Assembly (NCBI GenBank): GCA_963969345.1 | Contig: OZ017766.1 | Span: 3,968,001-4,032,000 of the forward strand | DNA: 64,000 bases | Origin: Turbatrix aceti | Taxonomy: Eukaryota; Nematoda; Chromadorea; Rhabditida; Panagrolaimidae | Direction: 5' to 3' | Shown: positions 47,631 through 60,299 of the stretch, piece by piece | Numbering within the stretch: position 1 is the stretch's first letter | Layout: the number at the start of each line of letters is the position of its first letter | The notes under the pieces: model-generated | The model's input: only the letters and a program-made list of their open reading frames with translations | The model's database searches: none | Told to the model about the DNA's origin: nothing | Position numbers and translations under genes: made by a program

Positions 47631-47991
47631 TCTGTTGATTGCGCATCGCATCAAAAAAATGATCCATGAAATCAAGATTTACACGCAAAAAGTGAGTAAT
47701 TCACCGCCAAACGGGTTTGATTCATCCTGATTTATCCAGCAGAGATGAACCAATGTTCTGCGCTTCTAGGTTGAACACGTACTCCAAGAGACGTCTTCAA
47801 ACGGGATTGTGAACGCCTCTTAATCAATATGCGGCTACCGTGCCTGCCATGGTCATTTGCAGCAAGCAGTCCAGTTGATGACCCGTTTCCGTGGTCGTCG
47901 TGGTCGTGGTCGTCGTGCGTCGTCGCTGCTCGATACCAGTTCCCAGGGCTCCTTGCGAACGAGTCCATTTCATCCCGCAATCCTTGTCCGA

Positions 47992-48719
47992 ATGCAGTTC
48001 CACGCGGTGTCCGTGGCCTTTGCCTTGCTGCTCCTCGCGGTGTCTTGCGTGTCCTCGCAGCAGCTGAGGTCAGCGACCGGCGAGCTCCTCACCGACTTCA
48101 CGGCCGACGATCTCAGGCAGCACTGCCCCGAGGATTACAAATTCTGCGCAGAAAAGGTCGCCGATGGCCGTTGTTTCGGCTCCAGCAAACGCGCCGACGA
48201 GCTGAAGCGCAAGTGCCCGTGCTCCTGCAGCGCTGTCCATCACAAACGCATCCAGAACTGCTGCAAGGCCGTCGGAAAGGTCGAAATGGGCTTCTGCCTG
48301 CCTCTCTGCGGCTACAACACCTCGCTCAGCTCTGTATGTCTCTTTTCGTTCGATTCAACGAACTTTGATCACCTTTTACGGCCTTTTTAGCTCGGCGGCG
48401 GTCTGGGAATCAAGTGCGTGAGTCAGCTGACCACTTGGGCGTACTGCGCGGCTGATGCAGGTGACAACACCGCCTGCTGCTTGAAATCAGGTAATTTTGC
48501 GTGTTTTTTTTCACGCGGTGTTAGCCCTGTTTTGCAGGCGTGCCCAACCAGTGTCTCTCGTTCTGCAAGGGAGACGTTCCTACCTGCGACCTGCAGTCCA
48601 TCTTCTCGTACAAGCCGTGCCTCAAGGACATGGACAAGATCGTCGCGTGCCACAAAACGGGACTCGGCCCGAAAGCCAGCTTCGATCCCCACTGGGAAGC
48701 TGAGTGCGAGTGGGAATGA
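47992..48719 (+). CDS. Secreted DB-module protein with N-terminal ShKT-like Cys block (207 aa)
   Basis: Exons 47992-48333, 48391-48490, 48538-48719; phases agree. The ATG at 47992 starts a strong signal peptide, MQFHAVSVAFALLLLAVSC; upstream in-frame ATGs give an Arg-rich leader and are less likely. Residues about 38-70 carry a six-Cys block (HCPEDYKFC...CPCSC) of ShKT/SXC type. From NCCKAV onward the cysteine pattern (NCC, CLPLCGY, KCVSQ, YCAA, ACCLKSG, QCLSFCKG, PC, ACH) fits the nematode DB module. Family knowledge: DB-module proteins are secreted and found almost only in nematodes; some bind receptors at the cell surface. Partner unknown here. Confidence 0.88.
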
Positions 48720-48968
48720 GCTATTCTATATATTTTTGGCTAATCCAAGTAAATTTATTACTTTTAAATAGCGGATGATTTTAGCACGATCAGCATCGAT
48801 TTCCATTTTTTTTGCAGCGCAGCCTTTCATTTTGTTCCAAAAAAAACTGAAGAAAACATCAGTTAATTTTTTATTAAAGAATTCTCGGATTAAATGTTCC
48901 CAAAATTCAATCAAATCTGTACAAAATGAAAAAATGCAAAAAAACGTTTTGAAAATTCAATTCACGGA

Positions 48969-49311
48969 TCAGAGTGCTCCGATGGCCTTGAGCTTAGCTG
49001 CGAGCTGGCCGTCGTTGTGGGCAGCTTCAGTCTCGTTGCCACCCCCGAAGAACTCACCTGCGAGGAAGACACGGGGTACGGTACGGCCGCCAGTCAGTTC
49101 TAGCAGGTAGTCCTGGATCTGAGCGACGTCGGGACGTTTTTCGATTTCGAGCCAGAAAAAGTCCTGCTCCTTGAGAGGATATTCGGCCAGCGCGTTCTTC
49201 GCCTTGTGGCAGTAAGGGCAGTAGGACTTGGAGAAGACAGCCACCTTGTGGCTCTTGATGGCGTTATCCACAAAATCTCGGATTTCAGCGGGAACAGCGG
49301 TCATGTCGAAT
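48969..49311 (-). CDS. Glutaredoxin, dithiol CPYC type
   Basis: The single coding exon 49304-48969 encodes 111 residues, the usual length. The active site is SYCPYCHKAKNAL; the cis-Pro glutathione-binding loop is TVPRVFLAGEFFGGGNE. No signal peptide, so cytosolic. It reduces protein and glutathione mixed disulfides with GSH and supports ribonucleotide reductase. A TTTTCAG ends seven bases before the ATG (boundary 49311), suggesting spliced-leader addition or a 5' UTR intron. The closest C. elegans counterpart is probably the glrx-10 type (inference). Confidence 0.93.
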
Positions 49312-49801
49312 CTGAAAACTAGGCAGGAGTGAACAAAGATACTCAGTCGCTCGGGTCACAATGAACAAAAAGTCATCAAATGACGGTAATATATAGCAGA
49401 GTTGCATGCGTGTTTTGCAGGGTTGGTGTTTGATGTCACTGTCACCAAAAGTAAGGGTCACACAAAGCATAAAGTAGAGGAGCCTCCCCCTGCCTGCCTG
49501 AAGCGCAGGTTAGGGACGACCGTGCTGCGTGCGGTTGGCAACAGCTACCAAGTGTTCCCCGTTTTCACGCTTCGTTTGAGTGGAACAGAAACTTCGCGAA
49601 GCCCAAAAATGATACCGTTGAACTCGCAAAAATGATACGTCCAATTTTCCACCCAGGAGCCGCCGCATTGAGCGCATCTACTTATTCCTTTATTGCCGAT
49701 TCAACCGACAAGCAATATTACGTTACACAGATCTACTGAGGGGCCGGGCAACTACAGAGCGGTTACATGGGTCCATTACCGAGAAGCAGGCGTCGCAGCG
49801 C
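49312..49801. other. Short intergenic region
   Basis: About 490 bp between the glutaredoxin (5' side) and the stop of triosephosphate isomerase. An AATAAA for the TPI transcript is at 49694-49689 (minus). Nothing else seen. Confidence 0.5.
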
Positions 49802-50601
<800 letters not shown>

Positions 50602-53600
50602 GTTGAGGTTGAGGATAGATAACACTGAAAAACGCGTTCGATGATGCAATGCACGGAAGAGAGGCCTTTTGCGTCAAAAAAACGTCGGGCAAAAAACGCA
50701 AAAAAAATCAATACCAAGGCCCATGAGGGAAAAAAACAACAAAAGTCACCGGGTAGCGCAGCAAATCCCGAACGCGACTGTAGACGAAATAAAAAGGATA
50801 CGGCAAAGCGGAGAGGATGCAGTTATCACCGAAACCAAACCAAAGCAACCAACAAAGCAGGTGGAGGCACAGTTGAATGGGTGAGAGAGAGAAGAACGCA
50901 AAAGAGACAAGTTCCCCTCGATGCACAAATGAAACGCACCGCCAGCAGACAAATTATTCGGCTGTGTGTCGGTCGACCCAAGGTTAGGTGTGGGAAAGAC
51001 AGCAGCGATGGATTCGATTCCGCAAGCAAGGGAAAGACAGAAGATACAAGAGGCAAGGTATGCGACGTGATGAATGCCAATATTTTTTGTTTGTTCACTC
51101 GTTTTTTTGTTCACGCGTGCGCATTCGTCAAGTGTTTTCGTTTTGAGACTTGGCGTGAGCGCGCTTCCGTTGCAATTCAAACAGTGTGACTTTTTACTCT
51201 TCCGGAAATTATTTTGGATGTCCGTTTGGCAGAATTGCAGTTAATTGTGGTATTCAGAGGAACAAAATGAGTAACACGCACAATGATAGTCAGATTTCAT
51301 CGGGAATTAATTATCGTTGAGTTGTTTTCGACCTTTCGTGGAAATCAACTTGCTCTTCGGTCTCACTTGTGCTCTGTGCTTCGTCCGACCTCCGGGCATC
51401 GCATTATGTATGTTGCATTAAAGTACGAGGAAGAATAACTGCAAGGATGGGTTGAGGGTGTCGCTCAATCCGACAACCGAGGTCATCAATCAGTCACGCC
51501 GCTCGTTATGGCATCTGCAGAGCTTTGGTCATTGACAGAGGCATTTATTTAGAAGGGCCATGCAGCCTTCCTCCTCCAAGGTCGTGTCTGTTTTCGAAAT
51601 TGGCTTTTTCTCCGCGGGCCGAGTGTCACGCGTCTTGCTTACTTCGGCGTTACGTGAGGGAAGATACAGGGCTTTGTTTGCACTCCCCGGCCGCCTGGTC
51701 TGGTCCCTCGTGCCACCGGGGGCTCTGTGCCGTGCCCCTCCGTCGAGCAGACCACTTTTCTCACTGATTCCGGTCCGCACTTGTTTTTGTCAGCGTGACA
51801 GGTGAAATGGCACCGCACCGCTTGCGCTTGAAATGTCAACTGTCTTTCGCGCCGCTGTCTGTGCCGGGAGCTGTCGCCTGTCGTCGTCGCCGGACACTCC
51901 TCCATTCGCCCGGTCCACAACCTTTCACTTTTGCCTCGGCCGGCTGTTTTTCTCACCTTTGGTTTTTTGCAGTGGCTTTTATGCCTTTGGACATGTTTGT
52001 TTGCTTGCGCGGTGCGGAAGTCAGCTTTTTTTGGGGCTCACACATACAATCTGGGATTTTCAGTACAACTGTTCAGTTTGAGCGGCTCCAAAAAACACTC
52101 CAAAGCCCTCCCAAACAGTACTCAGGCTACTTAGGCACCGCTGTTTCATTCCAAGTTCAGTGCTTTTATCTATTTTCGTGTTTTGTGCACCGGAAATCGA
52201 CCTAATTCAATTTTTTATTGGTGCTTAGCTGTTCTATACGTTGCCGGGACATGAGTTCGTAATGAGGTTCTTTTTTTGCAGTCAGAGCGCCGCTGCGAGC
52301 GTCTACGGCACGATTTCGTGCTAAACTCGCCGCGGGCTTCTGTAAGCCTAGGGGGGCTTTTCGGAAGCAGCCGTGGCCGCTGTCTTTTGCCCTGTCAGCG
52401 GTTGATGGCGAGGAGGGGTTCGCGCCCCTGGGACTCCGAGTTGGTCACGAGCAGCCGCTTCGGTTGGCGGGCGCCTTGCCTTCATTATGATGCAGTGGCC
52501 GCCGGAGCGTCTGCCAACTGCTTTTGTCGTTATCAACGCGGTCTGTTTTGGCAGACATCTTCTTCAGCTTTTTTTTAATTTAGAAGAAGTAGGTAAACTG
52601 AAGGGTGCTCGCAACGTCGAAGTCGGCGTAAACACTATTCTTTTCGCGACGAAAGCCTTTTCAATTTATCTACTGTCCGCGTGGCTGCAAGCCAAACTCG
52701 TGGGAGCCGTGGTAATAAATATTGTGGTCATCTGAGATGGCACGATATTTTTTTTCAAATTCGGAACGGACGTGACAGAGCGTTGAAAGTTCGGTTGCCG
52801 GGGCCTGTACATGCGTGGTGGAAGACGGATGTCCGCAGAAGTCCAATTTTGAAAACCTACCGTGTTCTCCGTGTGAGCAATCTTGTTTATAGACTTTTTA
52901 TAGCCTTCGCCGTGGCATTTTCTGCACCCAGCGCGGTCTTTCTCTTCAGAGTTCCGTTTTGTGACGTTTTTTTGCCATCAAAGTGTTTTTTGAATACGCA
53001 AAGGCCGTGTTTCTGACGACAAACAATTAGACGATTTTGGCGTTCTCTGTGAATCATTTAATCTGGCATTTAGAATCTCGGTCGCTTTTGTTTACCTTCC
53101 CCGTTCGAGCCGCGCATTTGTTTATTTCCACTGTATTTTTCTGCGCGGGCTAATCTGAGATGCATCTGCCGTCCAATTTTTGAGTTTTGACTGCATATAT
53201 TTTTTTCCTGGCTTGCGCGAACGATGGCGACAGTTGTTTTGACCCTGTTCAAACGGGGTAATGCGGTCGTCCGGGCACTTGCATTGTCTACGCGTCTTTG
53301 TTTGAATGCTTTCAATCGGTTCTGGTACATTTTCCCATGCTTTATTGCCGGGCATTTATTTCTCTCTGGGTCCGATAGGTGTGACCGGTCACCCTGCAGG
53401 TAAGCACACCCACCGCGCTTTGAAGGGCTGGGACTTGCCTGCTTTTGCTCGGCGATGGCACTTTTGCATCTGCCCGTTTCCGCGAGGCTGCTAAGCAGCT
53501 GTAAGCTGCTCTACTGACGCCTTTTGAAGTCTTCATGATATTCCACTCGCCACCCTACCGAGCGAGACACTTTTTGTTGGTTTTTTATTAATTGGTATGC

Positions 53601-53772
53601 CATGCCCGTCCGTGCTATTTGTATTGTCGCCGCTTTTGGCTCTCACTTACAATTCGCGTTCCGTCCCTGTGTTCGGGTTTTTTCGTTTGATGACTTTTTG
53701 TCGAGTTAGGAGCCTATAAATTCAGTTGTATCCCTCCTTTCAGGCCTACCCGATGCCTGTTGAGTAAAAAAT
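50602..53772. other. Intergenic, no supported gene
   Basis: 3.1 kb upstream of both TPI (leftward) and the colipase-like gene (rightward). The + strand is markedly T-rich from about 51.5 kb onward. Short frames exist on both strands, but none shows a domain, signal peptide or coherent splice chain. Confidence 0.4.
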
Positions 53773-55205
53773 ATGTGGCCTGTAAGCAGCTACCACTTGG
53801 CCGTTCTCTGGCTCGCTGTCGTCTGCGTGGGCGTTGGTGCCAGCGTGGTTGCGCACACCAGAACCGATCCTGGAACAGATCAGAATACTGTAGTCGAGCC
53901 ATCGGAAAGCGACACTGCTCTCGCTCTCCCCGAAGAGCATACAGACGAGGCTGCGGGCCGTGCGGTTCTGGCGGCCACTGAGCCGAGTGCTACGGTGAAC
54001 AGGAGCTTGTCCACCCAGGTGCCAGCACCTCTCGCTGCGGCTTCTGCGAACAAGACTGCTTCACGCACAAAGGTGAGATCTCATCTCTGCAGATGTTTTT
54101 TTCTGCAAAGACGTAAACAGTCTTCCGAAATAACTTTTCTCAAAAAATGGCGTACAACTACCGAATTGTCGATTATGAAAAAAGATAGCGAGCTTTCTTG
54201 TTCATTTTATTGCTTTTTCCGAACGCTGACACAAAAAAACATGACATTTGGCTTGTTTCTAAAAACAAAAACGACGCGCCGTTGGTTTCAAAACGTTTTG
54301 TTATTCTATAAAATATTGAATACACATTTTACAAAAAGAAGCAGGCATTTCAGGACGAAATCAAAAAGTCCATCCAAGCAAAGGCGAAAAAGCTGCGAAA
54401 ATTGAAGCAGGAGGCGAGGCATATCGAGGACCAGCTGCGCAAAGAGCGTCGCCGGCACAGCAGCATCGTCGCCGACGAATCCCACCATGGCAAGCTCAGC
54501 AAACGGGACAAGCTGCAGAAGTGGAAGGCGCGCATGCGGCACCGCGTCCAGGCCATCGTCAAGCGTGTCAATAAACTTGAAAAGACCCTCAGGGCACAGA
54601 AGCAGAAGCAGTTCGGCGGAACACTGAATCGTCACCGGGCGGTCGACGGCCTTGCTCAGGGTCAGACGAAACGCGGTCAACGACGGCACAAGGGCACGCG
54701 ACACACGACCCTCGCAGCCCCCCTCACGGCACCCACTACCCCGGTTTCTGTCATTCTGACCAGCAGACTGCCTCTCCAAGAAGCTCACCGGGTGTCCCCC
54801 ACGTCCTCGCCGACCGCGAAGTCGATGGCCAAGCGACACACCGCCCTCCACGGCCCGGGATCTCCGTGCGAGTCCCACCTCGACTGCATTCCCGGCAGCT
54901 GCTGCCATCGGATGAGTGGTCTCGGCGTGCACAACTCCGTCTGCCTCAGCCACAACTACGGGGAGGGCACGCACTGCACCCACTCGTGTTCCTGCTCGGA
55001 GGGACTCAAGTGCGTCAAGTCGATCAACATCCAGACTCACGCAAAGGTTGGTGTTTTTTTGGAGTTGGTCTTGGCACGAACGATACTAATAACCGATTCT
55101 TTGCAGCAGCAAGCCCACTGTCACCGCCTCCGGCCTGACGAGGTCGCGCGCCTCATCGCTCTCTCCGACGACCACCACAACAGCCGGTTCCACGTTCACA
55201 ATTGA
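53773..55205 (+). CDS. Secreted coiled-coil protein with C-terminal colipase/prokineticin/Dickkopf-like Cys domain
   Basis: Exons 53773-54072, 54354-55046, 55107-55205; all phase 0; 363 aa. Signal peptide around LAVLWLAVVCVGVGASVVA. Residues 101-180 are a Lys/Arg/Gln-rich predicted coiled coil (IKKSIQAKAKKLRKLKQEAR, RVNKLEKTLRAQKQ). The C-terminal part has ten cysteines arranged C-x5-C-x4-CC-x12-C-x10-C-x3-C-x-C-x5-C, with a last Cys (QQAHCHRL) in exon 3. This spacing and the GEGTHC element resemble the colipase fold of prokineticins and the Dickkopf C-terminus. Such domains act as secreted ligands or Wnt-pathway antagonists in other animals. That this one signals is inference. The N-terminal part is Thr/Ala/Glu-rich and disordered. 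Confidence 0.75.
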
Positions 55206-55416
55206 AATCTCAGCCCTGAAAAACGCAGCCCGGGCAGCCACTATAAATAGTTGCGGCTTTTTTTCTGTTTGTAGACCCCTCATTTTTGATGTACGCATTG
55301 TTACGGTACTTACGGTATGTTTTTTAGCGTCTATTTATCACGTTTGACTTCTGTAAGCAAAGATTGGTGTCTATTGATGTACTGGAAGTTTGGGGACTAC
55401 GAGTGGTCGGATCTGC

Positions 55417-56171
55417 TCACAATGGCCTCTGAAACGGAAATCCTCCGTATCCATACCGCACGTACTGCTGGTAGGTCTGCGATGCGTCGTCCACCGGATT
55501 CCAGCCAGGCAGGTGGCGCGTGCAGTCGTCGAAGAAGGCACGACACTGCTCGACGTGGATCTCCCGGGTGTATTCGCCTCGGCAGAAGCGCCTGGCAAAC
55601 AGCCAGTAGCGCTGGCAGAGACGCGCGAGGTTGTACGCCGGTCCGCGCAGATCGACTGTGAAGTCCGGTAGGTCAGGATGAGCATCCGTGAGTGTGTCTA
55701 TGAACATCTCTTCCATGATGGTCGGTCGGGGGACGGAAGGTCGCGGTGGGACCAGAATCGCATCTGAATGGTCGATAAACTGTACAAAAGTATGATCTGG
55801 GATGCGCAAACCCGTGTTTTCAGTTTCAACTGCAGTTGACGGAATAAATTCGGCAGCAACTTCAGATGACTTCTGAGCAGAAGTTGATTGATCGTCGGCA
55901 GATATGACAACACCTGTTGATTCTTCGTTGACGACATCTACCGTTGGAGTAGCTTCGGTGGGAATCTGAATCCGACGATCGACGGCGCCAACATGCAGTT
56001 GTGGCTGTTTGAGAGCCAGACGGCACTGGAGCAACTCTGCGTCTGACTTTCCGGCACATTCGTCTTCTGCAACGAGCGATCCAAATAAATTATTTTGAAA
56101 AAAGTAAACTGACCAGAAAGAACGGCTCCAACAAGGAAAAAGGCATAAAAAATGGCGAACCGCTGACTCAT
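55417..56171 (-). CDS. Secreted protein of unknown family with C-terminal Cys cluster (235 aa)
   Basis: Exons 56171-56114 and 56066-55417; phase 1 junction. Signal peptide MSQRFAIFYAFFLVGAVLS. The mature start EDECAGKSDAELLQCRLALK has two Cys. The middle (about residues 40-140) is low-complexity Thr/Val/Glu/Ser. The C-terminal 80 residues contain RLCQRYWLFARRFCRGEYTR then QCRAFFDDCTRHLPGW, ending YGYGGFPFQRPL. I do not recognise a named domain; four closely spaced C-terminal cysteines suggest a small disulfide-bonded helical fold. The 47-nt intron (GTCAGT...TTGCAG) is typical of the region. Confidence 0.7.
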
Positions 56172-56758
56172 TTTGGCAGAAAAAACCGACGGTAGGCGAA
56201 ATTGTTCGCTGGAGTAAGTGTGCTGATAACCATAAACACCCAGGGTGACGGGACCGTCCGCGTGCTTCCACAACACAGGTAACCGGTTTTTAAAAGTTCA
56301 CTACTCAGGAGAGACGACTCGGAAGACGTGGATCCTGCCTATTCGCCGATCTGGGCTGGCCGAACACTAGATCTTCTGTTTACCAACGAACCGGGTCATT
56401 CGATAAAAACAATCTGAATCAAGTCTCCAAAAAGTGCACGGGATGGACTTTTTTGTCATAAAAAACTGTCATGCGCGTCTTAAACGTTAAAAAGTAAAAA
56501 AATGTGTATTTATGTATAATCAGACCAAAAGTTGTATTATTTTTGCAATTACCTGCAAAAACAGCATTCCTTCCGGCTCTCAGCTATTATCTAAATTACG
56601 TAAATCTGCGGGGGCTTTGACGGCTACGGATGTACTTACGAAGCCATGGGACCCCGTAAAGCAGCTTTCTACGCTTTTCTGTTTTACCATTAAATTTAAC
56701 GTTTACGTAGACCCCTGCCACCGGAAAATACTTGTGCCATATTTTATCAACCCATGTT

Positions 56759-58975
56759 TTACAGTTCCGTATGCCGATAACCACTTCGTGGATCCGTAGT
56801 GCTGCCACGAAGACACTTGCGTTCGTCGCGTTCGAGGATGACAAAGCGATAGACGATGAGAAAAAGGGTAAAGATCACCGGGTAGAGCACCTTGAAGAGC
56901 GAGTCCAGCCATCGACCCCAGCGATGAAACTCGAGCGACTTCCGCATGAGATTATTTGCCTCATAGGCAGACAACCTGTCGGCCTGTTCGACGACCTTGT
57001 TTTTCTGAAGCCAACTTTTTGGGGACTCCAAAAGCGAAAGTGACATACCGTAGCCTTGCTGTAGTGCTCGAGAGTGATTACTACGGTGGCCTGAACCAGC
57101 GTGAAGAAGACGAAAATCGACGTGAAGCCAAACCAAATGTCTATGGACTGCTTTTGGATTAGCCCAGTCAGACGAACTTCAAAAAGCATACCTTGATGTA
57201 CGACACCTTCGGCAGCGTCTCTTTAACTGCGTTGTTCTCCGCGCTGAGCGTGAGAAAGACGGTGAGTGCCAGGAAGATGCGGCCCTCGATAAACTCTTCG
57301 GGCAGAAAGACGCTGATCCACGAAAAAAGCACGCATGTTGTGGCTGAAAAATCCGTGTTAAAAGAATTATTTCACGCCAGGAACTCACTTGGAATGTAAG
57401 TCTGCGCAACGTAGAATCCAATATGACGTTTCATGTTAAACTTTGCTTCAAGACACGAAAAATTGCCCGTCTTGCGAGCACCGTTGCAGACAGCCTTTGA
57501 GTAGCCGTGAACGTACAACTCGGGAAGCTCCATGTTTCGACTCATCCTGATAGCGTCCCGGTTCGCGGGGAACCATTTGAACTCAAGGACGTTGTTGGTC
57601 AGTGCGACTGAAATCCAGACACTTGTACCAAGTTGTTCGCAAAATTGAAACCCACTAGAGCTGATGCGAAGCGAGCAATCCTGCGTGTCGTGCGGGTAGT
57701 TGCACAAAGTCAGCATGCATTGCGGCTTCAGAGAAATGCGTGACTCAACAAACAGCTCGCCATCAGCGAAGATGAGCATGTAGAAGTTGAGGAAAGTCAT
57801 GCGATGGTATTCGGCCTCTTTTGCGTTCGCAAAGAATGGATCGGGCAACCAGATCTTCCTGCAAGGAATCTGACAGTGACTGAATTATTCTGCTACCGAC
57901 AAACTTCAAAAAAGCTTCATCGCTGACCAGGATAGGTGCGTCGAAGCCGTGGGCGAGGCGGGCGTCACGCCAGGCCATGCGGAGCCAGATGTGCATGTCG
58001 TAGTCCATCGTGGACAGTTCGAAATTCGAGATGGATTGGACATGGATGCCGGTGTAGATCGTGATGATCTGGTCTTCGATGAGCGTCGGCGGGGATTTGG
58101 CGTCGTACTTGACCTTGCGCATGAGCGGCAGCAGGAACGTCGGCGCGTAGGGCTTGACCCCGTGCTCCGCAGCGTACTCGATGCGTCTGAAGATGTTCTC
58201 CAGCTCGATATCCCGATCCCTCGCTTTCACCTGCTCCAGCTTCCGGAGGCCCTTCGCGCTGACCTCCGACAGATCAATTCCGATGGCCACTGAAACCTAG
58301 CCATTGGCGTATGTGGTCAACATCAATGCAAGATACCTGTCTCCTCTTCCGAGCTTTTTTTAGAATCGTCGAGCAAAGAAGGCTTCAACTCGAGAACTTC
58401 CGGCCGAGCGATGGTCTCCACCTTCGGACCCTGCGCAGCCGATCCATCTGCACCGGCAAAGATCTGCACAATCTGGTCGTCGTTTGGCGAGTGGCCGAAG
58501 ACGATGACATCTGGTCTGACAGCCGTCTCGGGCGCGGGAGCAGATGTGATTTCTCTCGGCGGCGGCGGCGAAGGCAGCACTGGAGGGGCTGTCGGCGGGG
58601 CAGCAGATGTCCTTTGGCTGCCCAAAATGGGGCAAATAGCGTCCAAATTGATGGCAATGAAAGCGTGCTTGCCCAGGAGCCGCTCGGCCACTTCGAGGCC
58701 CGCGACCTCGTCTGTCAGTCGATAGTCGAGGTAGACAAAGGGTCGGTGTGGACGCTAAAACAGAAGCATCCGGCGGTCAGAGAATCGCTGATGTGAGCTG
58801 TGAAAAAACCCACATGACTGCATTCAAGCCTGTCCAGCTTGTCGAGATCGACGCCGGCAGCGACGGCTTCGTAGGTCGTGTTGAGCCAGAGCGGAAGCAG
58901 CTTTGGCTCGGCCGTCGCCACCGCCTGGTCGCCCCAGAGCACGTACAGCACGGAAACGAAGAGAAAGACGAGCAT
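56759..58975 (-). CDS. Cys-loop ligand-gated ion channel subunit, orphan nematode type (643 aa)
   Basis: Seven exons: 58975-58814, 58754-58337, 58289-57905, 57858-57389, 57343-57192, 57147-57049, 57004-56759; phases agree. Signal peptide MLVFLFVSVLYVLWG. An unusual N-terminal insertion rich in Pro/Ser/Glu (about residues 75-190) precedes the ligand-binding domain. The Cys-loop is CMLTLCNYPHDTQDC (13 residues between outer cysteines). Loop elements LKKIWLPDPFFANAKEAEY and LTNNVLEFKWFP match glycine/GABA-type receptors. M1 is VLFSWISVFLP, M2 is RIFLALTVFLTLSAEN, M3 starts at SIDIWFGFTSIFVFFT, and M4 ends LYPVIFTLFLIVYRFVIL. The segment before M2 reads EEFIEGR instead of the anion-type PAR, so ion selectivity cannot be assumed. 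The ligand is unknown. Confidence 0.9.
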
Positions 58976-59215
58976 TGATCGGTCAGACCTGCCCGCTCTC
59001 TTTTGCGCGCTGTGGCCGCCGTGCAAAAGCGTACTTAATTGATTTCCCCACGCATGGGAGCACGCGCGATCGCTCAGGAATCCCGTAATTTAACAAACTC
59101 GATCGTCGCTCGCTAGTTTGGACTAATTAACCGCCCACACAGAGGTTCAGAAAAGTTTATTCAAGGGCACATGTGAATTAAAAAAAGGCAGACAACCTTG
59201 TCAGTCGGTTTCAGC

Positions 59216-60299
59216 TCAGTAAAGAATGCCAAACTCGGGGGCCTTGCAGTTGTTGGCAGTGATGAGGTCGGTGACGTTCACGATGGTGCCCTGGAAGCGA
59301 ACCTCGACGAACACCGAGTTAGGTGCCTTGGGACAGGTGAGGCGGTAGCCAATGGGCTGGCCCTGCTGGATGCGCTTCTTCCCAAAGCCGAGGTCCTCGC
59401 GGTACCGAACGTTGTACAGCGTGACGTCAAAGTCCGTCCACTTTCCTGTGCCGATGATGAAGAGGCCTTCGTTGTCGCAGCCTTCGTAGCGCTGAGCGGC
59501 ATCGTTGTAGCGCAGTCGCTTTCGGCCCAGCGTGTGGCCTTCGATCGGCGCGTAAACGATGGGCGCCCGGGTCTCGATGGCATCGGTTGTGTCGCTCTCT
59601 TCTTCGGCGAGTGTGCACACGACCTCGAAGCCCTTCACGCCGTTGAAACGCCTGAAAAAAAATTATATTAGCCATTTGAACAAAATCAAAATATTCAGCG
59701 TAAACTTACGAATCGCTCTTGAATCCGCCGATCAGCTGATTATTGTGGTTGGTCTCGCAAATCTGCCCCGTGCAGAGACAGTTTACGAAGAAAGGCGTCG
59801 GATCAACGGGCTTGCCTTCGCGGAAGAGCTGGAGCTGAACGTAGTTCGTGTTGGACTGCTGCGGGCCTTCCAGAGCGCATTCGACGTTGCCCGCGTGACC
59901 GATGACTTCCCCGGCACTCACACTTCCGCCGTACTTGGAGAGGACAACCGTCGTGATGATGACGTGGTAGCCCTGCCATTGACCGGTGCCGTCGATGCGG
60001 GCGGCCTGGTCGGCACAGGCGTGTTTCTTGGAGCCTCCGAAGGGCATGACGTAGCTGATGGTGCCGGTGATGGGCGCGAAAATGGCTTCCTTCACGGGGC
60101 AGTTGATGTCAATCGCCTCGAGGAAAGCGTTGTTCGAGCGACGACCCTTGAACCTGCCACAGAGCTGGTCAGAAGCCGGGTCGCAGTCCTGCAGCTTCGT
60201 GTCCCGGTTCGCGCCGCAGACAAAGTTCATGCAACCCGTGGCCGACGCAAGGCCCGGCAGCAGCGCCAGGAAAAAGAAGGGGAGCAGCGAGGTGCTCAT
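59216..60299 (-). CDS. lect-2: LECT-2-like secreted protein with two M23-type domains
   Basis: Exons 60299-59710 and 59651-59216; phase 2 junction; 341 aa. Signal peptide MSTSLLPFFFLALLPGLASA. Two successive LECT2/M23-like units: the first from CGANRDTKLQDCD through APITGTISYVMPFGG, GYHVIITTVVLSKYG and VIGHAGNVECALEG; the second from YAPIEGHTLGRKRLRYND through DFDVTLYNVRYRED and QPIGYRLTCPKAP. Family knowledge: LECT2 proteins have the M23 peptidase fold without proven peptidase activity. In C. elegans LECT-2 is a muscle-secreted ligand for dendrite patterning by the DMA-1/SAX-7/MNR-1 complex. The full metal-binding triad is not obvious here. A TTGTTGCAG lies just upstream of the ATG; AATAAA at 59161-59156. 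Confidence 0.92.

Noticed and set aside
54306..55040. 244-codon minus-strand frame opposite the colipase-like gene
   Set aside because: Antisense shadow of a GC-rich coding exon; the + strand has the signal peptide, consistent splicing and conserved Cys pattern.
57859..57904. Reading the channel exon straight through (FLKFVGSRIIQS...)
   Set aside because: This leaves the receptor frame; using donor AA|GTTTGT and acceptor TTGCAG restores the family sequence LKKIWLPDPFF with a 46-nt intron.
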